Assembly: GCF_002251435.1 (NCBI RefSeq)
Contig: NZ_NPJI01000090.1
Location: forward strand, 124,001-188,000
DNA from: Prevotella sp. P2-180
GTDB lineage: Bacteria; Bacteroidota; Bacteroidia; Bacteroidales; Bacteroidaceae
DNA: 64,000 nucleotides
Reading direction: 5' to 3'
This document shows positions 10,401 to 18,470 of this stretch, piece after piece (the first letter of the stretch is position 1; the number at the start of each line of letters is the position of its first letter). The translations under genes and the position numbers were made by a program. The notes beneath the pieces were generated by a model. The model did not search any database and had not been told where the DNA came from. It saw only the letters and a list, made by a program, of their open reading frames with translations.

Positions 10401-11917
10401 ATGTATTCTGGAACCACATAGAAGAACAGGAGGGTATATTCAACTGGAGCGGACAGCGCGACTTGCGTCGGTTTATTGAGATATGTAAGGAGGAACAACT
10501 GCCTGTAATATTGCGTATCGGACCTTTCTGCCACGGTGAGGTGCGCAACGGAGGCATTCCAGACTGGGTCTTTACCAAGGGATGCAAGACACGATCGCAG
10601 GATCCTAAGTTCCTGTCTTTTGTAGATAAGCTCTACCGACAGATATTCTCACAGATACAGGGACTGCAATGGAAGGATGGCGGACCGCTGATGGCGTGTC
10701 AGTTCGACAACGAGTATCGTGGCTCCGGCGACTATCTGATGGCTCTGAAACGCATAGCCAAGGGTATCGGCTTCGACCTGCCGTTCTATACACGCACAGG
10801 TTGGCCTGAACTATCTAAACCTGTACCCTTCGGCGAGATGATTCCACTATATGGCGACTATGCAGACGGATTTTGGGAACGGTCGATTGAGGAGACGGCC
10901 GGCAACTACTTCAAGGCTTTCAACTTCAAGGCGTTCCGTTCCTCCACTGCCATTGCCACCGAACAACTTGGCAAGCAAAAGGAGCGACTCAACGAGGGTG
11001 ACGAGCAGTATCCGTATTTCACCTGCGAACTTGGTGGAGGCATGATGCAAGCATACCACCGCCGTCCATATATTTATCCTGAAGATGCCTATTCGATGGC
11101 ATTGGTGAAACTTGGCAGCGGCTCCAATCTCCTCGGATACTACATGTATCACGGTGGAACAAACCCCGAAGGACAGACATGGCTCAACGAGATGCAACGA
11201 ACTATTGCCACAAACTACAACGACATGCCAGTGAAGAACTACGACTTCCAGGCACCACTCGGCGAATTCGGACAGACCTTGCCCCACTACTACATGTTGC
11301 GCAAACTACACCTCTTCATGCAAGACTATGGCGAGCTGCTTGCGCCAATGGAAACCACATTCCCTTGCCGACAGGACATCAGGAAAGGCGACGACACATT
11401 CCTCCGCTGGTCATACCGCTCTCAGGGACATAGCGCATTCATTTTCATCAACAACTACGAACGCCTGCAGAACCTCTCCACCAAAAAAGGCGTAAGGCTC
11501 GAAGCCTGCGGAATAAAACTGCCCAAGCTCACCATTCCAGCCGGCACAATGTGCATACTGCCCATAAACATCGACGGCATAAAGTACGCCACAGCCCAGC
11601 TCATAGCAAAGCGCGACGGAAAGATATACATGGAACAAATCAGCGGAATTCCAACAACCATCGCCATGCAAAACGGAAAGATTATGAAAAATCTCAAACC
11701 TCAAGGCACTTCCAAACCAGTCTACGAAAACATCTATCTGCTGACAAGCGAGGAAGCCGAACGACTATTCCTCCCGAAACAGACAGAAAAGAACTCACAA
11801 ATTGCAGTAGAATACACAAAAATAAAAGAAGCAAGCCCATTACGCAAGATTACCATCGGAGCAAAAGGAGTGGCAGAAGAGCCTAGCGACGAGGACTTTG
11901 ACAATGCCGCCATATAA
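7496..11917 (+). CDS. GH2-GH35 fusion glycosidase, C-terminal domain cut off
   Basis: The product has 1473 aa. After a signal peptide (to about residue 21) comes a GH2 unit: a jelly-roll sugar-binding domain (about 24-210), a short linker where an Ig-like domain would be expected, and a TIM barrel with AAGNEPAG (acid/base Glu, ~395) and IIAHELGQW (nucleophile candidate, ~484). From about residue 911 a GH35 beta-galactosidase barrel begins (VVPVMGEVHFSRIP), with the acid/base in QFDNEYRG (~1072) and the nucleophile candidate in FTCELGGGM (~1177). It is probably exported and acts on beta-linked plant glycans; the substrate is unknown. The reading frame stops at 11915, and the usual terminal jelly roll follows in the same frame after two stops. 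It lies 27 bp after murI on the same strand. Confidence 0.8.
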   Translation: MKIHCLLTSFMMMLCFNTTYAQQTIDLSGKWNFTIEKETSSDDFVMLPGSMQTNGKGKEVTANTIWTGSTYDSSYYFNPFMAKYRMEGNVKYPFFLTPNKHYVGAACYKRTVNIPKTWKKKRVWLFLERPHIETIVSVNGREVGHQMSLSTPHEYDITDFIRTGTDNVIAIQVYNGIENVGVGQDSHSVTDQTQGNWNGITGRIELRTSPQPRIRIQPDIASREVVVKIDEECYKFALGDSMRLWSEFDPYLYTRKVNHKGREINVTFGIRDIKTKGRQFYLNGMPIWLRGTVESCCFPMTGFPPTDEESWISIFRKCKEYGLNHVRFHSYCPPEAAFAAADKVGIYLQPEGPSWPNHGVKLRRGQVIDKYLLEESKRIIDTYGHHPSFVMMAAGNEPAGDWVNYCNDWVKEMHEYDPTKVYCGASVGGGWAWDNGSEFHVKGGARGLEWKNSAPQSNDDFSKMMDFPRNYPFAEANNSPIIAHELGQWCAFPDFSEIPQYTGVYKAKNFEIFKDMLADNGMASQAGKFLSASGQLQTLCYKYDIERNLRTNDYAGFQLLGLNDYSGQGTALVGILNVNWREKGYVTATEWKEFCSPLVPLAKFPKFVFGANETLTIPVDVYNALSDTTAKITYCITNNTDNTMLAKGTLATLQLPLGKHSGVGSVIQDLSAITAPSKMTLSITINGQWHNHWDFWIYPEIAEKEQIANAVHITDTLDSQALKVLENGGKVLVTAAGKVTLGNDIKQHYLPVFWNTSWFKMRPPHTTGAYIETSHPLFKHDFPTDSWSNLNWWELLNKAQVMNLMELPSEYQSPVQPIDTWHVNRKLGMIIEAKVLNGTLLMTTMDISSNLSSRLVARQMRHAILKYMQSEDFAPSLRVSPETINNFFTKTAPKVDMFTNDSPDELKPALNENKILVPEVKWDSKSLIIDGQRVVPVMGEVHFSRIPASEWKDEVRKMKEGGVTIVATYVFWNHIEEQEGIFNWSGQRDLRRFIEICKEEQLPVILRIGPFCHGEVRNGGIPDWVFTKGCKTRSQDPKFLSFVDKLYRQIFSQIQGLQWKDGGPLMACQFDNEYRGSGDYLMALKRIAKGIGFDLPFYTRTGWPELSKPVPFGEMIPLYGDYADGFWERSIEETAGNYFKAFNFKAFRSSTAIATEQLGKQKERLNEGDEQYPYFTCELGGGMMQAYHRRPYIYPEDAYSMALVKLGSGSNLLGYYMYHGGTNPEGQTWLNEMQRTIATNYNDMPVKNYDFQAPLGEFGQTLPHYYMLRKLHLFMQDYGELLAPMETTFPCRQDIRKGDDTFLRWSYRSQGHSAFIFINNYERLQNLSTKKGVRLEACGIKLPKLTIPAGTMCILPINIDGIKYATAQLIAKRDGKIYMEQISGIPTTIAMQNGKIMKNLKPQGTSKPVYENIYLLTSEEAERLFLPKQTEKNSQIAVEYTKIKEASPLRKITIGAKGVAEEPSDEDFDNAAI

Positions 11918-11941
11918 AAAACCCCCTTGCCATAAGAAGCA

Positions 11942-12202
11942 ATGGAACACCCCAACCAACAGCTCAGCATTGAATACCAAGGTGACTGCGCCCGCCTCTA
12001 TGCCAACGGAAAACTCATAGCCGACCAGTTCCAGTACGGTCGCCCATTCCTCTATGGTCTATGGCGACTGCCCGAAGGCACCACAGAGCTTGAGCTCCGC
12101 ATCCTGCCCATGCAGGCCGATGCCCCCATCTATCTGCCAAGAGAGGCGGACAAAACTCCGGGAGAGAAAGTAAAGAGAGTATGTATTGAAAAATATATTT
12201 AA
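11942..12202 (+). pseudogene. Detached C-terminal jelly-roll domain of the GH35 enzyme
   Basis: The ORF of 86 aa is in the same frame as the preceding glycosidase, separated by TAA at 11915 and TAA at 11933. Its sequence (DCARLYANGKLIADQF, GRPFLYGLWRLPEG, DAPIYLPREADKTPGE) reads as the C-terminal galactose-binding-like jelly roll that closes large GH35 proteins in Bacteroidota. It has no signal peptide, so if translated alone it would stay in the cytoplasm. The most economical reading is a gene broken by nonsense mutation or a small indel. A separately translated domain starting at the ATG at 11942 is less likely. Confidence 0.65.
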
Positions 12203-12223
12203 AATAGATTTTTCGCTCTTTTC

Positions 12224-12254
12224 TTTGTCATAAAAAAAATATTCACTACCTTTG
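12224..12254 (+). promoter_or_regulatory. Bacteroidota-type promoter for the CotH gene
   Basis: TTTG (12224-12227) and TACCTTTG (12247-12254) are separated by 19 bp, matching the Bacteroidota -33/-7 consensus. The predicted start of transcription lies about 30 bp before the CotH ATG at 12294, which also supports that ATG over the upstream in-frame TTG at 12252 inside the promoter. Confidence 0.75.
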
Positions 12255-12293
12255 CCGCGACAAATTAGAACAGGACATCTGTACAAATCACTT

Positions 12294-13736
12294 ATGACAA
12301 AAAGAATATTCTTAATATTTTCACTCTTTTCCCTTGCGTTTTCCGTAATGGCCAAAACGCAATGGGAAACTGCTATTGCAGAATATAACGAACATTCTCT
12401 GCCATTAGTCAATGTCGAGACAAATACAAGCGTTCTGAGCAAAGAAAAATACACTCCTGGACACATTATCATCTGCGACCACGAAATGCGCACAGAAGGC
12501 AAGCTATTCGCTTCCTTCAACTGCAAGATAAGGTATCGTGGAGCTTCATCACTAAAATACGAGAAAAAATCGTTTGCCATAAAGCTGCTCGACAGTGATG
12601 GCGAAGACCTCGACACCAACATCCTTGGCATCAGGGAAGAGAACGACTGGATACTTGACGCTATGGCCATCGACCGCATAAGAATGCGCAACCGCGTCTG
12701 TTTCGACATATGGAACGAGATAAGCCGAACGCCCTACCCTACCGACTTCGACAACCGCAATGGCACTCTCGGCTATTTTGTGGAGGTTTACCTCAACGGC
12801 GAATACCACGGACTGTATTGCATGACCGACAAGATAGACCGGAAGCTGCTCGGACTGAAGAAAGCCAAGGAACTGAGCGACGGCAGTCCTTATGTCAGAG
12901 GCGTGTTGTATAAAGGCGAAGCCTGGACCGACGCGACAAGCATGAGAGGTTATGACACTTCAGAATCTTTCGACGAGGAAACATGGAACGGCTGGGAACT
13001 TCAATATCCCGACGACTATCCATGCTTCGACGCCTGGAAGCCTCTTATGAGTCTCATCGATTTCTGCAACACCCGCAATGCATTCTTCAAGTTGCATTAC
13101 CGCCAACATTTTTATTACGACAACCTCGTGGATTATGCCGTATTCATTATGGCTCATAATATTATCGACAACAATGTGAAAAACACCCACTTTAGCTGTC
13201 CAGACATCAATGTCAGCGAGACATTCCTCATCACTCCCTGGGACCTTGACTGCTCTCTTGGCGGCCTGTATGAGGGAAGTCATTATGAAGAATATACTAA
13301 GGTTTCTGACTTAACGTCCAACTATATGTTCTATCAACTGTATATGTATAACGTTGACAATTTCCGTGGAAGCATGAAGGAACGTTGGCAAGAGTTGTCG
13401 TCAGGCATCATGTCTCCCAATAGTTTCAACTCCCGTCTTGACGCTTATGCCGAGAGATTCAAGGAGTCTGGCGCATGGCAGCGTGAGTATGACAAGTGGA
13501 ACAACAATCCAGTCCCCCTCGACCTCGACGAGGAGTTGGAATATGTGAAGCAATGGTATGTTGACAATATTTCAGCACTGAATAAGATATTGGGTGTCGT
13601 TTCGTACGTACCTTCCATGATTTTGCAAAAAGAAAATGGAGACGGGAAAATATACAGCCTTGACGGAAAGAGAACTGTATCTATCCCTGGTGGCAAAAGA
13701 GTATACATAGAAAATGGCAGAAAAGTAATCCGATGA
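12294..13736 (+). CDS. CotH kinase family protein, secreted
   Basis: The product has about 480 aa with a signal peptide (MTKRIFLIFSLFSLAFSVMA). The CotH kinase fold is shown by KIRYRGASS and KKSFAIKLLD (nucleotide-binding region), NDWILDAM, RMRNRVCFDIW and the metal-binding motif TPWDLDCSLGG (~320). Family members are atypical protein kinases; in Bacteroidota most are exported with unknown targets. The C-terminus (YSLDGKRTV... VYIENGRKVI) resembles the short C-terminal domains of secreted Prevotella proteins. It has its own promoter and is followed 4 bp later by an acyltransferase gene, so it may act on surface glycans or glycoproteins; that role is inferred. Confidence 0.85.
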   Translation: MTKRIFLIFSLFSLAFSVMAKTQWETAIAEYNEHSLPLVNVETNTSVLSKEKYTPGHIIICDHEMRTEGKLFASFNCKIRYRGASSLKYEKKSFAIKLLDSDGEDLDTNILGIREENDWILDAMAIDRIRMRNRVCFDIWNEISRTPYPTDFDNRNGTLGYFVEVYLNGEYHGLYCMTDKIDRKLLGLKKAKELSDGSPYVRGVLYKGEAWTDATSMRGYDTSESFDEETWNGWELQYPDDYPCFDAWKPLMSLIDFCNTRNAFFKLHYRQHFYYDNLVDYAVFIMAHNIIDNNVKNTHFSCPDINVSETFLITPWDLDCSLGGLYEGSHYEEYTKVSDLTSNYMFYQLYMYNVDNFRGSMKERWQELSSGIMSPNSFNSRLDAYAERFKESGAWQREYDKWNNNPVPLDLDEELEYVKQWYVDNISALNKILGVVSYVPSMILQKENGDGKIYSLDGKRTVSIPGGKRVYIENGRKVIR

Positions 13737-13740
13737 TAAT

Positions 13741-14790
13741 ATGATACACACATTACAGTCACTAAGATTCATTTTCATCATGCTTGTGGTGTTGTCACAC
13801 TATATAGGTTCAAGTTTTGACTTTGGAGGAGAATGTGGTGTCTCGTTCTTCTTCATGTTAAGTGGATTCGTGCTTTCATTGGCATACAGCGAAAGAATAT
13901 CAAAAGGATTATTCAGCACAAAGCCATTCTGTGTGAAACAATGGATAAAGATATATCCATTGCATATTATTACGTTCATCATAATGTTTGCACTTGACTT
14001 AAGACTTGAGAAATATTGTGAACCTGAAGCAGCAATAGCAAACTTACTTTTGCTGCAAAGTTGGGTTCCTGCCGACAGATTCTACTTCGTGGCCAACAGT
14101 CCGTCATGGTTTCTTTGTGACATCATGTTTTTCTACGTGGTGTTTTCCTCGTTAAACAAACTCATTTTACGTGTCGACAACATAAGACTATACTCAATAA
14201 GCCTCTTCGTGTTTTTGTTGTATATATGCCTAATGGTTGTATTACCCTCCAGTCTGGTGAATCCCGTACTGTATGCCAATCCGTTAACGAGACTATTGGA
14301 TTTCATTATTGGTATTATATTATTCAAACTATACATCTCAGATAAAGGCATCGCACTGAAGGATAAGCTTGTCAAAAAGTCTTCTTTTGTAGTGTCGTCA
14401 ATGGAATTTTCTTTGATATTGCTCATAGTAGTCACAGCCATAGTATATCCTCACCTTCAACCGAGAGTAAGGACAGTATCCATCTTTTGGCTATCCATCC
14501 CCTTGACCATATTCTTCTTTGCATTGTCAGACCAAAGCAAAGGCGTTGTTTCCAGGTTTTTGCAAGGAAAAACAATGCTATGGTTGGGAAACATATCATT
14601 TTGCTTGTATATCATACATGCACCAGTGCTAAGGATATTCAACAGTATATCGGTTCAAGTTGGTATATCTGACTTGACAACAATTCATTTTATACTGTTT
14701 ACCACCATACTAATACTGTTCTCTCATCTTACAAATAAATTCAACATGGCGTTTTTGTCGAAGATAAGGAACACAAATTTCTTTAAATAG
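13741..14790 (+). CDS. Acyltransferase family 3 membrane protein
   Basis: The product has 349 aa and about ten hydrophobic segments. The N-terminus LQSLRFIFIMLVVLSHYIG carries the conserved Arg and His of acyltransferase-3 (OafA/NodX-type) enzymes, followed by GVSFFFMLSGFVLSLAYSER. Such enzymes O-acylate sugars of LPS or exopolysaccharide at the inner membrane. It starts 4 bp after the CotH gene and ends 3 bp before a glycosyltransferase gene, so the three are probably one transcript. The specific acceptor cannot be read from sequence. Confidence 0.88.
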   Translation: MIHTLQSLRFIFIMLVVLSHYIGSSFDFGGECGVSFFFMLSGFVLSLAYSERISKGLFSTKPFCVKQWIKIYPLHIITFIIMFALDLRLEKYCEPEAAIANLLLLQSWVPADRFYFVANSPSWFLCDIMFFYVVFSSLNKLILRVDNIRLYSISLFVFLLYICLMVVLPSSLVNPVLYANPLTRLLDFIIGIILFKLYISDKGIALKDKLVKKSSFVVSSMEFSLILLIVVTAIVYPHLQPRVRTVSIFWLSIPLTIFFFALSDQSKGVVSRFLQGKTMLWLGNISFCLYIIHAPVLRIFNSISVQVGISDLTTIHFILFTTILILFSHLTNKFNMAFLSKIRNTNFFK

Positions 14791-14793
14791 AAT

Positions 14794-15903
14794 ATGAGGA
14801 TATTACTTTTAGGTGAGGCAAGCTTTGTACATAGCACATTACGTAAGGCGTTTGAGGCTCTTGGGCACGATGTGACACTTGTGTCCGCGGGTTGTATATG
14901 GGATTGTCCTCGTGATATTGATGTGGGCAGGGATATGCGTTGGGGCAAATTAAGTGGCTTGAAGGTTATTTGGAAGATACTTACAAATCTGACTGTGTTC
15001 ATTGGCAACGACATTGTTCAGATGAACGACTTCCACACCATACCGTTGAAGTTAGGATGGAACAAGCTTTTCTTCAAGTTCATAAAGCGCTTTAACAAGA
15101 AAGTGGTGAGAGGATGTTGGGGAGACGACATTGTTGTGTTTGATGCCCAAGCCCAAGGCGTACTTGCCTATTCCGACACTCATATAGGAACTAAAGCCAT
15201 AAATGTAGAGGAAAACAAATGGAGAATAGAAGAACAGCATCTGCCGGAGTTTTTGAGTTGTTGTCGGTATGTAAATAAGCATGCAGACGCTTTTGCCGCC
15301 TGTCTTTATGAGTACTATATGTACTATAACAAGGATGAATATCGCCCAAGACTGCATTATCTGCCCCTACCCATTGAGATACCCGATGAGAAGAATATCA
15401 GTGTGAAAGGCGAGCATTGGCCCATAAAGGTGCTTGTAGGCATACAGAAGCGTAGGGACTTTATAAAGGGAGCAAGCATAATAGGTGAGCTTGTTGAAAA
15501 GATTGCGGCAGAACATCCCGACAAGGTTGTTGTAAACAAGGTATATGATGTACCGTATATAGAATATTGCAAAATACTCGAAGAAGCCGATGTATTGGTA
15601 GACCAGTTATATTCTTATACTCCCGCCATGAACTCGCTTGCCGCCATGGCTCGTGGAACAGTTGTCATTGGCGGTGGCGAGGAGGAATATTACGACTTTA
15701 TTGGAGAGAAAGAATTACGTCCAATAATTAATGTTCGTCCTCATGATGATGAATACAACCTAAATGTTCTGCGTAAAGCTTTGCTCACTCCAGGCTGGAT
15801 AAGCAAAATGTCTCGTGAGAGTGCCGCTTTTGTGCGCAAGCATCACGACTATATGAAAGTCAGTAGGCAGTATATAGAAGTGTATGATAGACTGTTATCA
15901 TAG
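14794..15903 (+). CDS. Glycosyltransferase, GT-B-like
   Basis: The product has 369 aa. MRILLLGEASFVHSTLRKAFEALGHDV is a Rossmann start typical of GT-B enzymes. The C-terminal half holds the donor-binding domain (KVLVGIQKRRDFIKGAS, then EEADVLVDQLYSYTPAMNSLAAMARGTVVIGG). The exact GT family is not clear; it resembles GT4-type proteins with a divergent N-terminus. It closes the CotH-acyltransferase-GT set and is followed by the palindromic repeat array. The substrate is unknown; a surface glycan is likely from the neighbours. Confidence 0.75.
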   Translation: MRILLLGEASFVHSTLRKAFEALGHDVTLVSAGCIWDCPRDIDVGRDMRWGKLSGLKVIWKILTNLTVFIGNDIVQMNDFHTIPLKLGWNKLFFKFIKRFNKKVVRGCWGDDIVVFDAQAQGVLAYSDTHIGTKAINVEENKWRIEEQHLPEFLSCCRYVNKHADAFAACLYEYYMYYNKDEYRPRLHYLPLPIEIPDEKNISVKGEHWPIKVLVGIQKRRDFIKGASIIGELVEKIAAEHPDKVVVNKVYDVPYIEYCKILEEADVLVDQLYSYTPAMNSLAAMARGTVVIGGGEEEYYDFIGEKELRPIINVRPHDDEYNLNVLRKALLTPGWISKMSRESAAFVRKHHDYMKVSRQYIEVYDRLLS

Positions 15904-15995
15904 TTAATTGCCATTCATGAGGGTTTTCTACAATATCCATTAGAATAAACCATATATGGAGCATGGAATCTGTTTCCTAACCTCTGCGTTTTCCG

Positions 15996-16073
15996 TCAGA
16001 AGCCTTCTGATGTACATCAGAAACCTTCTGATATACGTCCGAAGCCTTCGGACACACATCCAAAGGCTTCGGA
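15996..16073. repeat. Four 21-bp palindromic repeats
   Basis: Four 15-bp near-palindromes recur at an exact 21-bp period: 15996-16010 (TCAGAAGCCTTCTGA), 16017-16031 (TCAGAAACCTTCTGA), 16038-16052 (TCCGAAGCCTTCGGA) and 16059-16073 (TCCAAAGGCTTCGGA). The 6-bp spacers vary. Both arms change together between units 1-2 (CAGAAG/CTTCTG) and unit 3 (CCGAAG/CTTCGG). The array lies between convergent genes and may act as a bidirectional transcription end or a REP-like element. Read as protein it gives a KPSD-containing heptad, but no start codon supports a gene. Confidence 0.85.
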
Positions 16074-16107
16074 CGAAGAATTCAAAGGTAGGATAACAAA
16101 ATGTTCG

Positions 16108-17031
16108 TTACTTCCCCTTTTTTACATGATAGAAAAACATTTTAAACAACTTGCAGGAACATTTCAGTCCTAACAGGTCCAACGCCAAAGACTTTACCAG
16201 CCCTTGAAATCCTCCGTAAGTATGTGGTACCACCTTAAGCGATGGTATCAAGATTTCGCCCGACTGTATATAAACATAGAGTTGTATGTTATACATGTCC
16301 ATATAAAGCTTATGCCATCGTCTGTCGCGGATGTTGATTCCATGCTTTTGGACAATATCCATCTGAGCCTTAATCAGCTCCGAATAGCTGTCCATCGAAG
16401 CCATCAGGCCGTTTGGATTCCAGTAATACTTGTATGCTCCCTGCGACGTTGTGGCTATCACCGGATTTCTTCTTAATATCTCACCAATCATCCACATGTC
16501 TTCAAACCTTCTCTTTTGTATAGGAAAGCGAAGATTCACAAAGAGTTCATTCTTGAATATCTTGTTCCACATCCAGCAATGGTTACAACCATTATCTGCC
16601 AGCCAGTCCATGCAGTTGTGATAAACATGATTGCCTACGTTGAGGAAACATTCATCATAATATCCCGCGTGTTGCAGGACTGAATACTCCACGATGTCGA
16701 AATCTGCATGAATTTCGAGCATTTCGATAAGTGGCTTCAATGTGTCTGGCGCCAATTCGTCGTCGCTGTCAACAAATGTAACATACTCGCCTTTCACCAC
16801 ATCCAATCCATAGTTTTTTGCCTCAGAAGGACCGCCGTTTTGCTTGTGTATCACGGAGATTCTTTTGTCATTTCTTTCCCATTCATCCGCCAAGAATCCA
16901 CTGTTGTCGGTAGAACCGTCATCCACTATTATTATCTCGCAGTCGTCAATATCCTGCGAGAGAACACTCTCCAAGCAACGCCCGAGTGTGTTCTCATTGT
17001 TGTATAAAGGAATGATAATACTAAGTTTCAT
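16108..17031 (-). CDS. Glycosyltransferase family 2
   Basis: The product has 307 aa. The GT-A fold is shown by MKLSIIIPLYNNENTLGRCL, IIIVDDGSTDNS and the metal-binding DSDDELAPDT (D-x-D type, ~92). The C-terminal region has no clear transmembrane anchor. It transfers a sugar from a nucleotide donor to a surface-glycan acceptor, probably at the inner face of the membrane. It follows the polytopic membrane protein gene (27-bp gap) on the same strand. Confidence 0.9.
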   Translation of the reverse strand: MKLSIIIPLYNNENTLGRCLESVLSQDIDDCEIIIVDDGSTDNSGFLADEWERNDKRISVIHKQNGGPSEAKNYGLDVVKGEYVTFVDSDDELAPDTLKPLIEMLEIHADFDIVEYSVLQHAGYYDECFLNVGNHVYHNCMDWLADNGCNHCWMWNKIFKNELFVNLRFPIQKRRFEDMWMIGEILRRNPVIATTSQGAYKYYWNPNGLMASMDSYSELIKAQMDIVQKHGINIRDRRWHKLYMDMYNIQLYVYIQSGEILIPSLKVVPHTYGGFQGLVKSLALDLLGLKCSCKLFKMFFYHVKKGK

Positions 17032-17058
17032 AATAATAATAATGCAGTTTGGTATATA

Positions 17059-18306
17059 CTATATTAAATATTTTATGATTTTTTGTAAAGAATGTACTAT
17101 GATGTTGTCATATACGAGCGACGGGGCGAAAGTATGAAACGGGAATAACAGTATAGTAAAAATATAAACCCATGGGTTATTGAATACCGTATAAGAATTT
17201 AAGCTATTGATTATTTTGTCTGATGTGTTACCTATAATATTTGTCACATATACCTTATATCCATTCATTTTTGACATGTGGAATATAAAGAAAGAAGTGT
17301 ATAGGCTCATTGGGATGGTTCTTCCATAATCACATGAAAGAAACGTAAATATTGGCAGCTGTATGAAAAGTTGAAACAGTAATATTCTGCTTATTTCATA
17401 TTTATCGATATTCTCACATAATCTTTTGCCTTCTCTATATACAGATGGCACATAAGTACATAGGAAATAGGCAAGAGAGAAAACTATGATAAGTGTAATA
17501 ATTGTCCATAATGGCATATTATCACGAAAAGTGCATTCATAATGAAGTGAAAACACTTCTTTGTTTGTCAATCCAAGAAATTGAATGGCAAACCCGATAT
17601 TTTCATTTTGAATATCCACATATTGCGATAAATATGGCAACCATGATTGCCATATATCATTTACTTGATTGTCTGTTCCCCTGAATATGCAAGATAAAAC
17701 CATACATAGTATAGGTATCAAAAATATGAACAAAGAATTTTTAATATTCTTCTTTTTGTTCCAATATTGCAAAACTAATACAGGAACCATTACAAAGAAT
17801 ATTGGTTCGTAAATGGTAATGCTGACAGACATTATCATTATCGATATTATAAGGCTATTGATTCCATTGTCCTTTAAGTATCTGAAAAATAACTTATATG
17901 AAAGATAACAAAGACAAAGCATCATGAAATCTCTTCTGTAAACAGTCAGTGAAGTTGTACTGCAAACTATTGGAAACATAGCTCCAAGTATACTCCATTT
18001 ATACTCGTTGAATATTTTAATAATAAGATAAAGAAATAATACATAAAAAAATGCCTCAATTAATACTATTGCATATCTTATGTCGAATGAATGAATATGG
18101 TTTGCCCATAATAAACATTGGCCAATGAGTCCTCGCCTCACAAAACCACCTTCATAGTTTATCATCCAATCACTTATCTCATATGTTTCATAATCCGGGA
18201 TATAAACGAAGGAATATATGGCTACAAAGCAAATAATGGCAATAAAATATATTGTCAGAATATTGTTTACGTAATATGCTTTTTCGTCACTGATATTCAT
18301 TCTCAA
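17059..18306 (-). CDS. Polytopic membrane protein, possible glycan polymerase
   Basis: The product has 415 aa with about ten strongly hydrophobic segments. The N-terminal motif DWMINYEGGFVRRGLIGQ recurs in a group of membrane proteins in polysaccharide gene clusters. I do not recognise a named family with certainty. An O-antigen/EPS polymerase-like role is plausible because a GT2 gene follows directly, but this is inference. The start could be the ATG at 18306 or the one at 18300. The gene is clearly more AT-rich than the housekeeping genes around it. Confidence 0.6.
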   Translation of the reverse strand: MRMNISDEKAYYVNNILTIYFIAIICFVAIYSFVYIPDYETYEISDWMINYEGGFVRRGLIGQCLLWANHIHSFDIRYAIVLIEAFFYVLFLYLIIKIFNEYKWSILGAMFPIVCSTTSLTVYRRDFMMLCLCYLSYKLFFRYLKDNGINSLIISIMIMSVSITIYEPIFFVMVPVLVLQYWNKKKNIKNSLFIFLIPILCMVLSCIFRGTDNQVNDIWQSWLPYLSQYVDIQNENIGFAIQFLGLTNKEVFSLHYECTFRDNMPLWTIITLIIVFSLAYFLCTYVPSVYREGKRLCENIDKYEISRILLFQLFIQLPIFTFLSCDYGRTIPMSLYTSFFIFHMSKMNGYKVYVTNIIGNTSDKIINSLNSYTVFNNPWVYIFTILLFPFHTFAPSLVYDNIIVHSLQKIIKYLI

Positions 18307-18320
18307 AATTATTTAGGAGG

Positions 18321-18351
18321 CAAAGATACAGTTTCTTTTTTATATAGCCAA
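18321..18351 (-). promoter_or_regulatory. Promoter for the membrane-protein/GT2 pair
   Basis: On the minus strand TATCTTTG (18321-18328) matches TAnnTTTG, with TTGG (18348-18351) as a weak -33 element 19 bp away. Transcription would begin very close to the start codon. Confidence 0.55.
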
Positions 18352-18391
18352 GAGAAATTGTAAAATATCCACTATTTTTTAATAGAAATGC

Positions 18392-18422
18392 TTTGACAAC
18401 TGGAATAATCTTTGTACCTTTG
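18392..18422 (+). promoter_or_regulatory. Promoter for the phosphoethanolamine-transferase-like gene
   Basis: TTTG (18392-18395) and TACCTTTG (18415-18422) are 19 bp apart, an exact match to the Bacteroidota consensus. It stands back to back with the promoter of the divergent membrane-protein gene. Confidence 0.75.
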
Positions 18423-18470
18423 TCTCGATAATAAAGAGAATGAATACTTTATTCACCAATATTGATAATT

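Noticed and set aside
15996-16073. Possible small CRISPR array
   Set aside because: Units are 15 bp with 6-bp spacers, far too short, and no cas gene is near.
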